In this document: in pieces, positions 25,201-35,400 of the stretch | How the letters are laid out: the number at the start of each line of letters is the position of its first letter | How positions within the stretch are numbered: position 1 is the first letter of the stretch | DNA from: Haliotis asinina | Taxonomy: Eukaryota; Mollusca; Gastropoda; Lepetellida; Haliotidae | Direction: 5' to 3' | Length of the DNA stretch: 64,000 bases | Assembly: GCF_037392515.1 (NCBI RefSeq) | Contig: NC_090281.1 | Coordinates: 51,252,753 to 51,316,752, forward strand | Made by a program: the position numbers and the translations under genes | The notes under the pieces: generated by a model | What the model saw: the letters and a program-made list of their open reading frames with translations, nothing else | Database searches by the model: none | Told to the model about the DNA's origin: nothing

Positions 25201-27751
25201 TTATTTATTTTTTTGATTTTCTGTCTTAAATCGACTGAGTTTTTGTAGCTTATTTTTAATATATTTTAACAAGGAAGACACTTTAACATGTTCATTTAAT
25301 GGAATATATTATGGTCTAAATGACTTATAGTACTGAAAGTCAGACTCACTATATGTTTATATTTTCACATCGTTTGTTAGTATTTTAATAAAACGACAAA
25401 AGCATTTATGATAAATGGTCAAAAATGTGTGGATAATGGATATTACGTTAGTTTTATCATTCACAAATTAAGGAGATATTCCCTCATTATCCCTCAGACA
25501 GAAATCTGTTTGCTGTTATAATTTAACAAAAGAACCGTAGAGCATATTTTCCACTACAATGCACACAGTGCACAATGTTCAGTAGAGACACTCAACATCT
25601 GGAGATGATATCCGGTCCAATAAGCATTAACAATGTTTCTTTTCTATTAGTTTCGAGACTGGTGAAAAAATGGAAGAAATATTTTTTGGTCTATTTGGTG
25701 AATATTCGCAACCATGAGCAAGAGGCATCAGAATATAACTTGTCAAAAGAGATATGTAGCAATTTTAAATCCTTAGAAAACAAAGCCAGACAAGATTCAA
25801 CAACTTTTCAAGAAGATTTTCCTAAATATATTAATTATATTTTAGAAACAAAATCACAAACCCACTGAATTATACATCACGTTTCTCTGCTAAAATCGTA
25901 AAGATCAAATACGTAGTTGGGGAAAAATGAATCCAATAATTTTTTTTGCATTCGGTACAAATTCAGAGAACGCACTATTTCTATTTCAACAAAAGCAAAG
26001 CTGCAGTCACATTCTGCAAGAATATCACACTAAAGAATTATGAATGCATGGCCATCCCCCATTCATAAAAAAAGCATGAGTTCATGGAAACAGCTTGTGT
26101 TTAGAAAATATACTACAATTGAACTTTGCTTTTGTGTACCTTAAATCGGTATTTATTTCATTTCTATTTGAAATGATATTGAGATCAAACACAAAAAAAA
26201 CGCGCATACGGCTGTCGCGTGTAAATGTGGTCTAAAATTCAAGAGTGCAAAGCAGGTATTATAAATAATCTGGAATCCCATTTTTCAAAGATTTAGCAAA
26301 GAACACGATGACTTTGGATCACACGATGGGCCGGGTAGCCTCTAAAGCCTTTGTTTACTTTGAGATTTAGAGCTGCGACCTAGATTAGAGTGGACATTTA
26401 CCCACTGACGGTATTGATAAATGAAAATTCGCGGAGTACACATTGCCATTGTGGTCATTTAAGTTCCCGGTAGAACCTAAAGGTAGGGAAAATTATTTCC
26501 AATTGTTTCCATAAATTAATCTACACATATATTCAATCTATGCGTTCAGTGTGAGACGAAAAAAATATACTGGTCATTACTGATTCATTTCGTTTCTGAT
26601 TAATTTACAAATTCTTCTTTCTTACTGTTCTTGCAAGAAATTTGGTTTTTCACTTCACACATTCACAAAGAGCATTACACATTCGCTGAAATGCCCGTTT
26701 ATCTAATCTATACATGGAAAAAGATTAATTAATCAGTGAATCGGTGTGAAAAAAGTTTGCAATCAGAAGCAATTATGCCTGTGTCGGAGTATTAAGAGTA
26801 AGTCACGGAAGATCCTGAACAGAACTAACCCATGCTTCAGCTTCATCATAAGACAGTACGTGAACAGTAAGATGCTCATTTTTATAGAACAGACAGTCTA
26901 CGACAGTTGTTAACTATCCTTATTGCCCATACTCATATTTACTAATTAATAAACAATTATAACTTATGAAAATTCATACGTTTCTAGGTTACAGCCATTT
27001 GTTCTAACAGGGAAAATAATGAGATACATGTATGCAGTTATTGTAGTAGTTGCCTTTAGAAGCAAAGTGGTCTGTCGCGAATGAAAAGACACACCAACTG
27101 ACAAGATTGGAACCTTTGACAGCGCTATATTTCTGAGGGTTCCCTGCCTTAAGACGATGACTACTTAGCACGCACGTCGGTTATACTGTGACAGTGAACG
27201 AGACATATTTGCAGTTTCATAGTTTTGTGGATTATTCAGATTACGGTGAGTCTGTATGATAATAAGTTGGCATTGACGTATCTAAATATCGGGTTATGTC
27301 AATATTCGGCGGCGTTTTTGACGGGTTCTTTACCTGTCGTTCCACGGGTCGTCATGTCTACTTAGAGAAGTGCGTACCTACCTATATCGGATATGACCTC
27401 CTCGTCTCTGCCGGTCTCCTTCATCCTTTCGGACACCTCTGGCTCTGTCACCGTCCCTGGTCCCCACAGGGGTCCTGATGTCATGATGGGCAAGTTGCTT
27501 TCACTGACACAAGCTCGAAGACCAAGGGCAATAGCATCTTCTGCAGCTTGCTGCCTCTTCAGGGCCACCTGAGCAGCCATGACCCTCTGTCGTTCAGCGA
27601 TCAGGTTGCATTTTGGACAAGTACAGTCTTTGTACCTGCAGTGACGTTTGTGTCCTTTAAGCCAGGATACCATTCCATGATTTCTACAACGAGCACATTT
27701 GGGCTTCCGGGACCCCCTTTCCGTAATGGGGTAAAGCGTGACCGAGTTCAT
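18390..27751 (-). CDS. DMRT: DMRT-family transcription factor with DM and DMA domains (two exons, 422 aa)
   Basis: A nuclear, sequence-specific DNA-binding regulator of the doublesex/mab-3-related family, members of which act in sexual differentiation and neural patterning. The coding sequence is join(18390..19288, 27382..27751) on the minus strand: 370 + 899 = 1269 nt, 422 codons plus a TGA stop. Exon 1 carries the DM domain (about residues 16-70) and exon 2 the ubiquitin-binding-like DMA domain (about residues 195-235). The C-terminal half is rich in Ser, Pro, Gly and His, with an acidic Asp/Ser tail. The ATG at 27751 is the first in frame after an in-frame TAA upstream, and it sits 15 residues before the DM core. 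DM plus DMA restricts it to the DMRT3, DMRT4/5 (DMRTA) and Dmrt93B classes. The post-DM helix [14 protein letters not shown] recalls the Dmrt93B type as I remember it. The family is certain and the subclass is not. Confidence 0.95.
23060..23330. promoter_or_regulatory. Candidate intronic regulatory island
   Basis: A GC/CpG-richer patch with GGCGTCACGGCGCCGGGAAC and GGTGGCCAGGCAATGCC inside the AT-rich DMRT intron. No reading frame explains it. Enhancer function is inferred from composition only. Confidence 0.25.
24290..24690. promoter_or_regulatory. Candidate intronic enhancer
   Basis: A non-repetitive stretch of balanced composition with a TTAATTAATT homeodomain core at 24591-24600, a second TTAATTT-type site near 24500, and TGACC/GGTCA-like half-sites around 24511-24523. 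There is no coherent frame. Regulatory role inferred. Confidence 0.25.
26290..26540. promoter_or_regulatory. Candidate intronic enhancer near exon 1
   Basis: About 0.8-1.1 kb downstream of exon 1 in the direction of transcription. It contains a forkhead core TGTTTAC (26352-26358), a SOX-type CCATTGT (26446-26452) and ATTA/AATTA cores, in sequence of mixed composition without simple repeats. Function is inferred from motifs and location. Confidence 0.25.
27382..27751 (-). CDS. DMRT: DMRT exon 1: DM domain
   Basis: Encodes residues 1-123 plus one base. The intertwined zinc-binding module reads [11 protein letters not shown]...[19 protein letters not shown]. The ligands are C19, C22, H34, H37 or adjacent C38, C43, C45 and C48, followed by the recognition helix [16 protein letters not shown] (about 53-68). 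All canonical DM cysteines and histidines are present. The exon ends at 27382 with GATATAG|GTAGGT, a phase-1 donor. Joined to exon 2 the split codon becomes GAT (Asp124), which keeps the frame open. A second GT four bases further on (27376-27377) would break the frame. Confidence 0.95.
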
Positions 27752-27784
27752 GGCGAGATATGCTGGATCTAAACTCGTCACCTC

Positions 27785-27990
27785 GCGAGTGTAGCAGATA
27801 TCTGTTATTTAGTTAATTGTAAACCCTTAGACCCGCCCACTTGAAGAGAAGGGGTTGACCACGCGCCTGTAACAGCCTGGAAACACTCTCATAATTGGCT
27901 CAACCCGCTCCCAACCCAACTCCGTGCCTCAAACCTAGTCTCCTATTGGTTAAAAGCTGTGTAAACATCGCCCTAGTTGAAACATAGTTT
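27785..27990 (-). promoter_or_regulatory. Likely DMRT promoter-proximal region
   Basis: Just upstream of the DMRT start codon on the minus strand. It has two inverted CCAAT boxes (plus-strand ATTGG at 27894-27898 and 27945-27949, 51 bp apart) and a GC/KLF-type box ACCCGCCCAC at 27831-27840. I see no TATA box at a proper distance. The transcription start cannot be placed from sequence alone. Confidence 0.45.
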
Positions 27991-27999
27991 TAATATGCC

Positions 28000-30280
28000 A
28001 GTCAGTGCCGTGTCACTTTTATGACAGACAGGAGTTGGTTTGTTTTCTTTGATAAAATAGTAGCAGGTTTGATATACCCACCGCCGTCCTAGTCGCCTTG
28101 TTGAGAGAACGTGGTAGGCTCAATGTTAACTCTCCTGTCTAGGCGTGGGGAGGAGATTTTGGGGTAGAGTGAAGGGTTTATAGTAGCGGGACTACACTAG
28201 TGTATGGAGAGTGTGGTGGGTAGGAGGTAGTCTGTGGGCTATATTAGTGGATCGGAGCGTGAGTAACAGATAAATGCTTGCCTTATTCCCGGAGTCGATC
28301 GGAAATGAATAGGAGACTTGGAAACTGTCTTTGTTGAATTTAAAACAATAAATAATTTTCAAAAAAATTCATTGTTAATGCACGAATTGTATTTGCAAAA
28401 AAATGGCAAAATTATTATTGTTTTTTATCAATATTGAAATATCCCTGCAATTACGATATTTTTTATTTCTAGAAGCCAAGACAAGTATATATAACCGTCA
28501 CCGGAAATCAAAAGTAATTAAGTTGGAAGCCCATTGATGTATCGCTATTATTAGTCAGAAAGTCAGTTTTATTCGATATTCATTTGTTGTCTGATATTTG
28601 ATAATTGTGAACTGTGCCATATTAATGTTTGTCTGAAATACACATGTTATTCAATTAAAATACTCTAACTGTATACGGGGCCCATATCACATATGATCGT
28701 CGAAATGACTTCATTCAAAATGTGTTGGAAGAAGTTAAACTGAAAAGCTTTGTGCAACGAGCCATTGCATATTTAGGGTTTTTCACAAAGTTTTATTTGC
28801 ATAATTGTGCACTTTAAACGTGAATGCTTTACATGAATTTCGGGCAATTCATTTCATCAAATAGACCAACGCTTTGGACCGTCCACACAGCCTGTGACAG
28901 AAGGATGGTATATACTCTGTACACTGAACAGAATTTTGGCGACCTTTGTTTCTCAAATATACAGGAATATCCCTTCCTTTAAAACATAATGACTTAAAAA
29001 GCGGACAAAATGAAATCTCTTGGAAATATGATTTAAAATTTTTGACGCACATGTTTTCCTTTGTTTTTTCACGCATAAGTAGTAATTTCAATTTAAGAAA
29101 AGTTTTTATTTAGAATATTTAGTAAATGTAAATCAACATCACTAAATTTAATGCAGCCACCGGTGGTGTACAGAGTTTTAGTGAAGTCAAGGTAGAGTAC
29201 ATAATATACATGCTATTAACGACCCCAAATAACACACCATGGCAATATCTGCTTCATCATTTACCGTTACCCTTCTACACGCGACAACATACATACAGTC
29301 ACTAGCATGTATGTCTGAAATACCTTCCAATAGGGAGGTATTTCAATATACATGTCTATGATGTGATATAGACAACCCTGCTAGGAAATACATGCTTTTT
29401 GAGGCTTATTTCGAAAGCAAAGCAAACACAGACAGTTATACAAGAGCTTATATGAAAGATGAACAGATGATCTGGACGAGACACGGATAAAATAATCTGA
29501 TTACGTTCGAGGTCAAGACTGTATGATTCATAATAACATAGTATTACCATATGGCTTGTGATAGAGGATCGCACGGAATAGCTGCACCGTGAACTTTAAA
29601 CTTTACAACAACCTACAACAATACAATCTCCCTGAAGAAGTTGTTGCAGTGATGACCACGTGTTGAAACGTGAATGGGCGATCCTATTGCACATTACATG
29701 CGAATCTATAAGATGTACGCATACATACAACGCATACACAATAAAAAAAACACTCATACCAATTGCCGTAATGATGACTGCGATACAAATGTATTAAATA
29801 CTTCAATTAGACGTAAAAACGAATTAAACGGTAATATGCACGGAACACGATTTTTAAGACTCGTCAAGGAATTTTTGGTATCATTTCTTCAATGAAAATA
29901 TTAATTTTTCTTCAACACCCATATTAGGTTGCATGAGAAAGAATTATTGACTTAAGGAGTGGATGTGTTGTAAATGTCGAGAAATCTAGAAGGACAATTA
30001 CTGGCCAACCTGGCTGAAATCAATGATGGTTTCCTGGGCAAGGTAAACAGATAAGGGGATACCAGCGAGCTGCATCTGATGGTTTAACGGGTTGTCAGTG
30101 TACATTTACTTCGAGTTTCCCAGATAACGCTTGTATAAAAAATATACCGTGTCTGCAATTACTATGGCACATGCTATTTAAAATAGTTTAATGACTAAAA
30201 TAATTATCAAAAATACTGACATCACTTCATCACACCCGTTTTGTGTGTGTACTGTATATTTTGTATGTACACCTGAGTGT
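28000..30280. other. Upstream intergenic DNA, no recognisable gene
   Basis: AT-rich DNA 5' of the DMRT gene. It starts with a GC-richer 150-bp shoulder (about 28080-28260, G-rich on the plus strand). No exon was recognised. Confidence 0.4.
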
Positions 30281-30283
30281 ATG

Positions 30284-30486
30284 TGCGTGCGTGCGTGCGT
30301 GTGCGTGTGCGTGTGCGTGTGCGTGTGCGTGTGCGTGTGCGTGTGCGTGTGTGTGTGCGTGTGTGTGACTTGGGTACTGGAGAGGACAGACCGTGTGTGA
30401 CGGGTGTTACGGGCGCGGAAGGTGAAGCGTACCGTGTGCCATGTGCCATGATGTGTGACATGTGCCATGATGTGTGTCATGTGCCT
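30284..30486. repeat. Complex GTGC/GTGTGC/GT microsatellite with 19-bp satellite tail
   Basis: GTGC units pass into (GTGTGC)n and then GT (about 30284-30368). After a 60-bp gap, GCCATGATGTGTG is repeated at 30445 and 30464 (19-bp period). All overlapping open frames on both strands are translated microsatellite. Confidence 0.93.
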
Positions 30487-30489
30487 TGT

Positions 30490-32260
30490 CTGTATATATC
30501 GCTAGTACGGATGGACACCGACTTTGTTTCTGTTTCTTTAGGACATAGTGACTGTGTAACGTAAATTACGGGTACGGCTGGACATAAACCCTGCATAATG
30601 AATGTTCCGGATCATCAAATAACATCTAATGTAATCTTAATTACAACGATTCGCTCGGGGCCAAAACTATACTTTCCTATTTTTTTCAGGACGTCTAATC
30701 TTCCATATCAGATAAAATTCTTCTGTTGCGAATTCTTGATGCAGTCTAGAGTTTGACATTTAAACATTGTTTTGCTTTATATATTCGATTGAAATGTAAA
30801 CGTTAACCTGATTGGATAAGCTGCAAAATATTGCTTGAAATATCAAAAATCAACGCAAGAGAATGACCGGATTCGGAAGTCAGGCTTAAAAGCAAAGTAG
30901 CGGGGAAAACTATACGTACGGATCAATAAATATCACTGATGTTACATGGTGTCAGAGAAAGGGGAAAGCGTATAATGCCTTGCCTGCATCTCCCCTTCAT
31001 ACAAGACAGAAACAGTACAATATATATTTTAATATATATGAAAAGTAATAAAAACAGTACCACGAAATCACTGAATGATTAACTGGATCATTTTTAAAAT
31101 TAATACAAGCTATTAAGATATTTCTATTATGAAATGTAAGTGTATTTTTAAATATTTGGACCACAAGAATATAAATTTACTTAACTTGATGATTTTGATT
31201 CAACTGTACGTACATCGTTAATATGTAAAGTCAACTGGTTACTTGGGATATTTCAGGAGAACAGCTATCCAAAACCACTTAAACGACCTATTCCTTACGA
31301 GCGCCACTTTACCGACCTGTTTCTATGAGAGTCACTCCTCTTCTGTCTGTTAGCGAGTGTTTCCGCCTCGCTGTGCGTGCTTTGTGACCAGCACCAATAA
31401 TACCAATAAACAGAATAATAAACACTTATCACCGATTCCCAAGTCAATTAACAAATGGGATGTACTCAACTTTCTACAAACAAAATGATTTGATTTCAAA
31501 TTCTAGTTCTCACAGTTCGCTTAGACGAACAGTCTCCGAATGATGTCAATAAGTGACTAAATATTAGCCTTTGTTTTAAACAATAGAAGCAATATACTAC
31601 AGCGCAGGACCTGTCATCGGACTTCTGTTAGTTTATTTTGTGTGGATAATAAACGTGCGCGTGATACATATTTACAAATCATATAATATATAACATAAAT
31701 ATAACAACAATATTTTTGTGTTCTCAGTAATAATTACAGATGTGCACCTACACATCACAGAAGCCATTATGGCTCTCACCAGAAACTGAATGAAAATGGT
31801 TTAAAATTAGATACACGTCTCAGATATGAGAAAGCTTTTTTCTTAACATAAGCACGTTGCCCTTTTCGGGAACATTTATATCATCAGTGATAAAGAGTGA
31901 TCCATTCACTCAGTTTTCATGACACGTTTGTCTTATGCATTGAATGGAATTCGTTTTGACAGAGAATCAAAACTTATTTAATTTAATTTAATTTAATTTT
32001 TTTCTCGCGTTCAAAAATCAAATCTGATGTAAACTACATGCATATCGGAGAATGCATCTGATAAATTTCGATCACACAACACAACTCTCTTGGGAGCAAA
32101 GTGGTATTTTTTAAAGAAACCTGATTAGACATATTCGATGCACAATAGAGTTGTGTTACAATGCAAAGAATACTATAAAAATTATCATCGTTTTCTCTAA
32201 CTTTATTCTGACGCTCAAAATATGTCAGTACTTTAAAGCTTCTTTCCGGTCTCCTAATTT
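30490..32260. other. Intergenic, no recognisable gene
   Basis: AT-rich DNA with only short frames and a TTTAA pentamer tract, annotated separately. Confidence 0.4.
31977..32001. repeat. (TTTAA)n short tandem repeat
   Basis: Four TTTAA units followed by a T run. Confidence 0.85.
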
Positions 32261-32470
32261 ACATGCCCCTTGCAAATGAATCATGGAAATGGCACTGATG
32301 TCTTAAGTTAATTAGAGTCCAATATTTGTCCCCGACCAAAGAGGTATCGCCCCCTACAATAGCTCTTAAGCGCGAGTATTTGTACCTCAGCTTGGCCAGA
32401 TCTTCAGGTTACACGACGGCCGACACACGGCGCAGACACTCTGTCTGAGGCCCATAGGAGCGGTGTGAGA
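32255..32470. promoter_or_regulatory. Candidate upstream enhancer of the DMRT gene
   Basis: Lies 4.5 kb upstream of the DMRT start. It has a POU-type TTGCAAAT at 32270-32277, a homeodomain TTAATTAG at 32308-32315, and then a GC-richer, low-repeat segment containing CGACGGCCGACACACGGCGC. There is no coding frame. The compositional shift and motif clustering suggest constrained non-coding DNA, which is unproven without comparison to other molluscs. Confidence 0.3.
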
Positions 32471-32479
32471 AATTCCTTA

Positions 32480-35400
32480 TTCATAATAAATACACAGTGC
32501 TGGTTTATATGGCTTTTATTAAGAACTGAGATCTTGTCAATTCGTGTGTTCTAAATGCCGAGCGGTTGAGGGAAGTTGTCAATTTCATGATATAGGAGGA
32601 CTTATATTGACTGTGAGTTCGTAAGCTTTGGATCGCTCATGTAAAGTTTGGTATTCCTAACTTTGGCTTTTCAATTGTTTGGAATATATTGTAATTGTTT
32701 TGTCTGTGTTTTCTATATTTTTGATATTTCCCATGCTGTGTTATGAGTTTCGAGATTTCCGGATAACTTCAGAAATATTTTATAATTGCGAAGCATTTTA
32801 CAGGTTATGCGTCGCTGGTGTCTGCACAGTACAGATTCTCGGTGCTGTTATATATGGACTATATTAGCAATAGATTGTCAGAGTAGGTACATGCAATACA
32901 TGTTCGTTGTTAACCCGTTAAATGTCACTTATTGAGGGATTTGGGAGAATATATAAATAAATACATATATGTATATAATATGTGCGTGTGTGTATTAGAC
33001 GCATGCAGCAGCGAGTGTTAGTTTTATATTGATGCATCCGATGAGCATGTAAATATTATATATGTATGAATTAATAATATATATTAATTATATAATATAT
33101 ATTATATAACTGACTTCAAAACCGCACTGAAATTATTACAAGTGGATTCTAAATTTAGTACAATTTAATAGTTTTCGTTAAAATAATTAGTTAATAGCAA
33201 TTTTTGTAATCATATTTATTTCGGATGTTATCCATTACTTAATTTCAGTAGATTATTTATAAACTTGATTGCATGGTACAGGATTGTGGACTCGGACTAC
33301 ATTCGCATCTAAAGAATTTCATTCCATTCATTTACCCCCACAGTTAACAACTTTGAAGTATTGATCTCGTCGAGTTGTCGCAGAAAACCAAAATACATGT
33401 AACTGCGTGTAATTCAGTCTTATTTTAGGTTAGCGATAAAAATATACTGACAGAAATACTATATTAATAGTGTCAATATCGTTCCTTCCTCCCTTCACTG
33501 TCTTATACATTTAGTACAAAATGATATAAATTGTGTTTCATTATCTCGTCTACGGCTCAATTGTATTTTATTGCCTTATACAAAATACGAAAACATTTTC
33601 AAATAAATGTTTTGTTGGTAACTTTCCTAAGACACCTACACTGAATACGAAAGTTTATTTTTGTGAAATGATTTGTGAAATGATCGAAAGATATTGTGAT
33701 ATTCTTTTTGTAAAACGGCAAGGGTACGTTACATAGACTTTCCGAGTCAGACTCAGACTACAGCGCCTTTGAGCATGACACATCTGGATATTATTGGCGT
33801 TATGTAAATCTGTCTATATATTATCATCATTATTATCATCGACACTGGACAACTACAAACGTATTTCAGTCCACATCGCGACTGACGTCATATGTAAGGT
33901 TGTAAGAAACTATTAAATTTATACATAAATCATAGAAGGGGAATTAAATAAACTGCCATATATCAGTTTGAGTGTTGAAACATGTATAGGTATAACGGCT
34001 GCGAAGCGTTGTGAATTCGTAGAAAATTTAGGAAAACGCTGTTTTCTTTTACGAATAAACAATCAATTGCAAATGCTTGTTACAAAGCAGCGACAGCCAT
34101 AACTGGAGAAGGCGTTCCTCCAGTCAGTAATGTCACACTCTCTAATAGTTTGCAGGGTGTAATATTATTGTAACCACCCGTCTTCAGCCACCCCACCCAC
34201 ACCCCGCTCCCACCCCACGCTCTCGCCTTTGATTGGCACAACCCACAGCTATTTAGTTTTTCCTGCAATGTAATGCTTGTGCTATGAAATTACCTCCAAG
34301 ACAATGATAGGCCATCGCTGTCCACCGATCTGAACAACCATAGCACACACAATATACATAAATGGCGTATATATTCCTTAGAAAATTTGATAGATTTACT
34401 ATATCTCAAGATGTTTTCATAGATGATATTTTCATGAACTTTGTTTCGTTGGAAAAAAGAGGTTAGATGAATGGGTAAATATTGTTTCCTCGAAGTATCC
34501 TATGATTTGCAGTGAAAATATAATGTTATACTTTTAAAATGGACGTCACTTACATACATACAACATTTTCGTTAAAAATGACATAGCCATGTATACCTTA
34601 CCTAAAACACTATAACACGCACACGGATTGTTTATTAAAGTCTCACCTCAATATGAACAATATACAGATACAGTTAAAAAGCAATAAAAGTTGAGCCACG
34701 CCTATAATGAGTTATGGGAGATTAAGATCTGTAAATGTTCACAAAGACAAAATATTATTGTATATAACACATTTATAGATATCCAAATTATCTTTGTATT
34801 GGCTAGTGCCATTATAGCCTATATCTCATACATGGTATAACACAATATTCCATATTCATGCATGAGATTATTTGTCTATCAATGGCATTCGTGGTATTTC
34901 AGACATACATCGTCCCCCTAACCTTCTGTTTGCAAGGAAATGCATGAAAACATTATAACCATAAACATCCCAGTGCATTACACCATTTTAGTAAGTAAAT
35001 ATCCCCATGTTTTATTCATCAAGGCATTGTAATCGTGACCATAGCCACGACTGGTCAATATGGGGTTATAGATTTCCCCTCATTTTCTTAAGGTGTAATA
35101 CGACGTAAGACCGTATATGTACTCCGCCTTCCAATTAACAACACATTGCACAAGCTATGGGTGGTCCCCCGTGGTCCAACTGATGGGGTTCTCGTGTAAA
35201 GTCATTTACCCATAATGTCCGTGATAAAACATTATACTTTCTGATATGTTTCATAAACTTTGATATATGAACATTGTGCATTGGATATGAACACCTTTGT
35301 TGGGTTTTGTTTTTCGACGTTCTTATTGCCTACTTTCCTTGGTTGTGGTTATATACTGGTTAGTGATTAGTAAATGGTGCTGCTGGATTCTAGTATTAAG

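Larger units (their letters stand above)
19289..27381 (-). other. DMRT intron 1 (8.1 kb, phase 1)
   Basis: Separates the DM and DMA domains, with GT at the 5' end (27380-27381) and AG at the 3' end (19289-19290). It is mostly AT-rich with A/T homopolymers and TATA runs (such as 20773-20795). Within it lie three stretches of higher complexity (about 23.06-23.33, 24.29-24.69 and 26.29-26.54 kb) that look more like regulatory DNA than filler. No convincing additional DMRT exon was seen. The 97-codon plus frame at 25575-25868 is unrecognised. Confidence 0.9.

Noticed and set aside
27296..27772. Plus-strand open frames opposite DMRT exon 1
   Set aside because: Shadows of the DM-domain exon.
27752..27781. 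Upstream GTG start extending the DM protein by ten residues
   Set aside because: GTG initiation is not expected in an animal nuclear gene. The ATG at 27751 is adequate and an in-frame TAA lies just upstream.
30178..30564. Long His/Thr, Arg/Thr and Cys/Val frames
   Set aside because: Translation of the GT/GC microsatellite in several frames and both strands.
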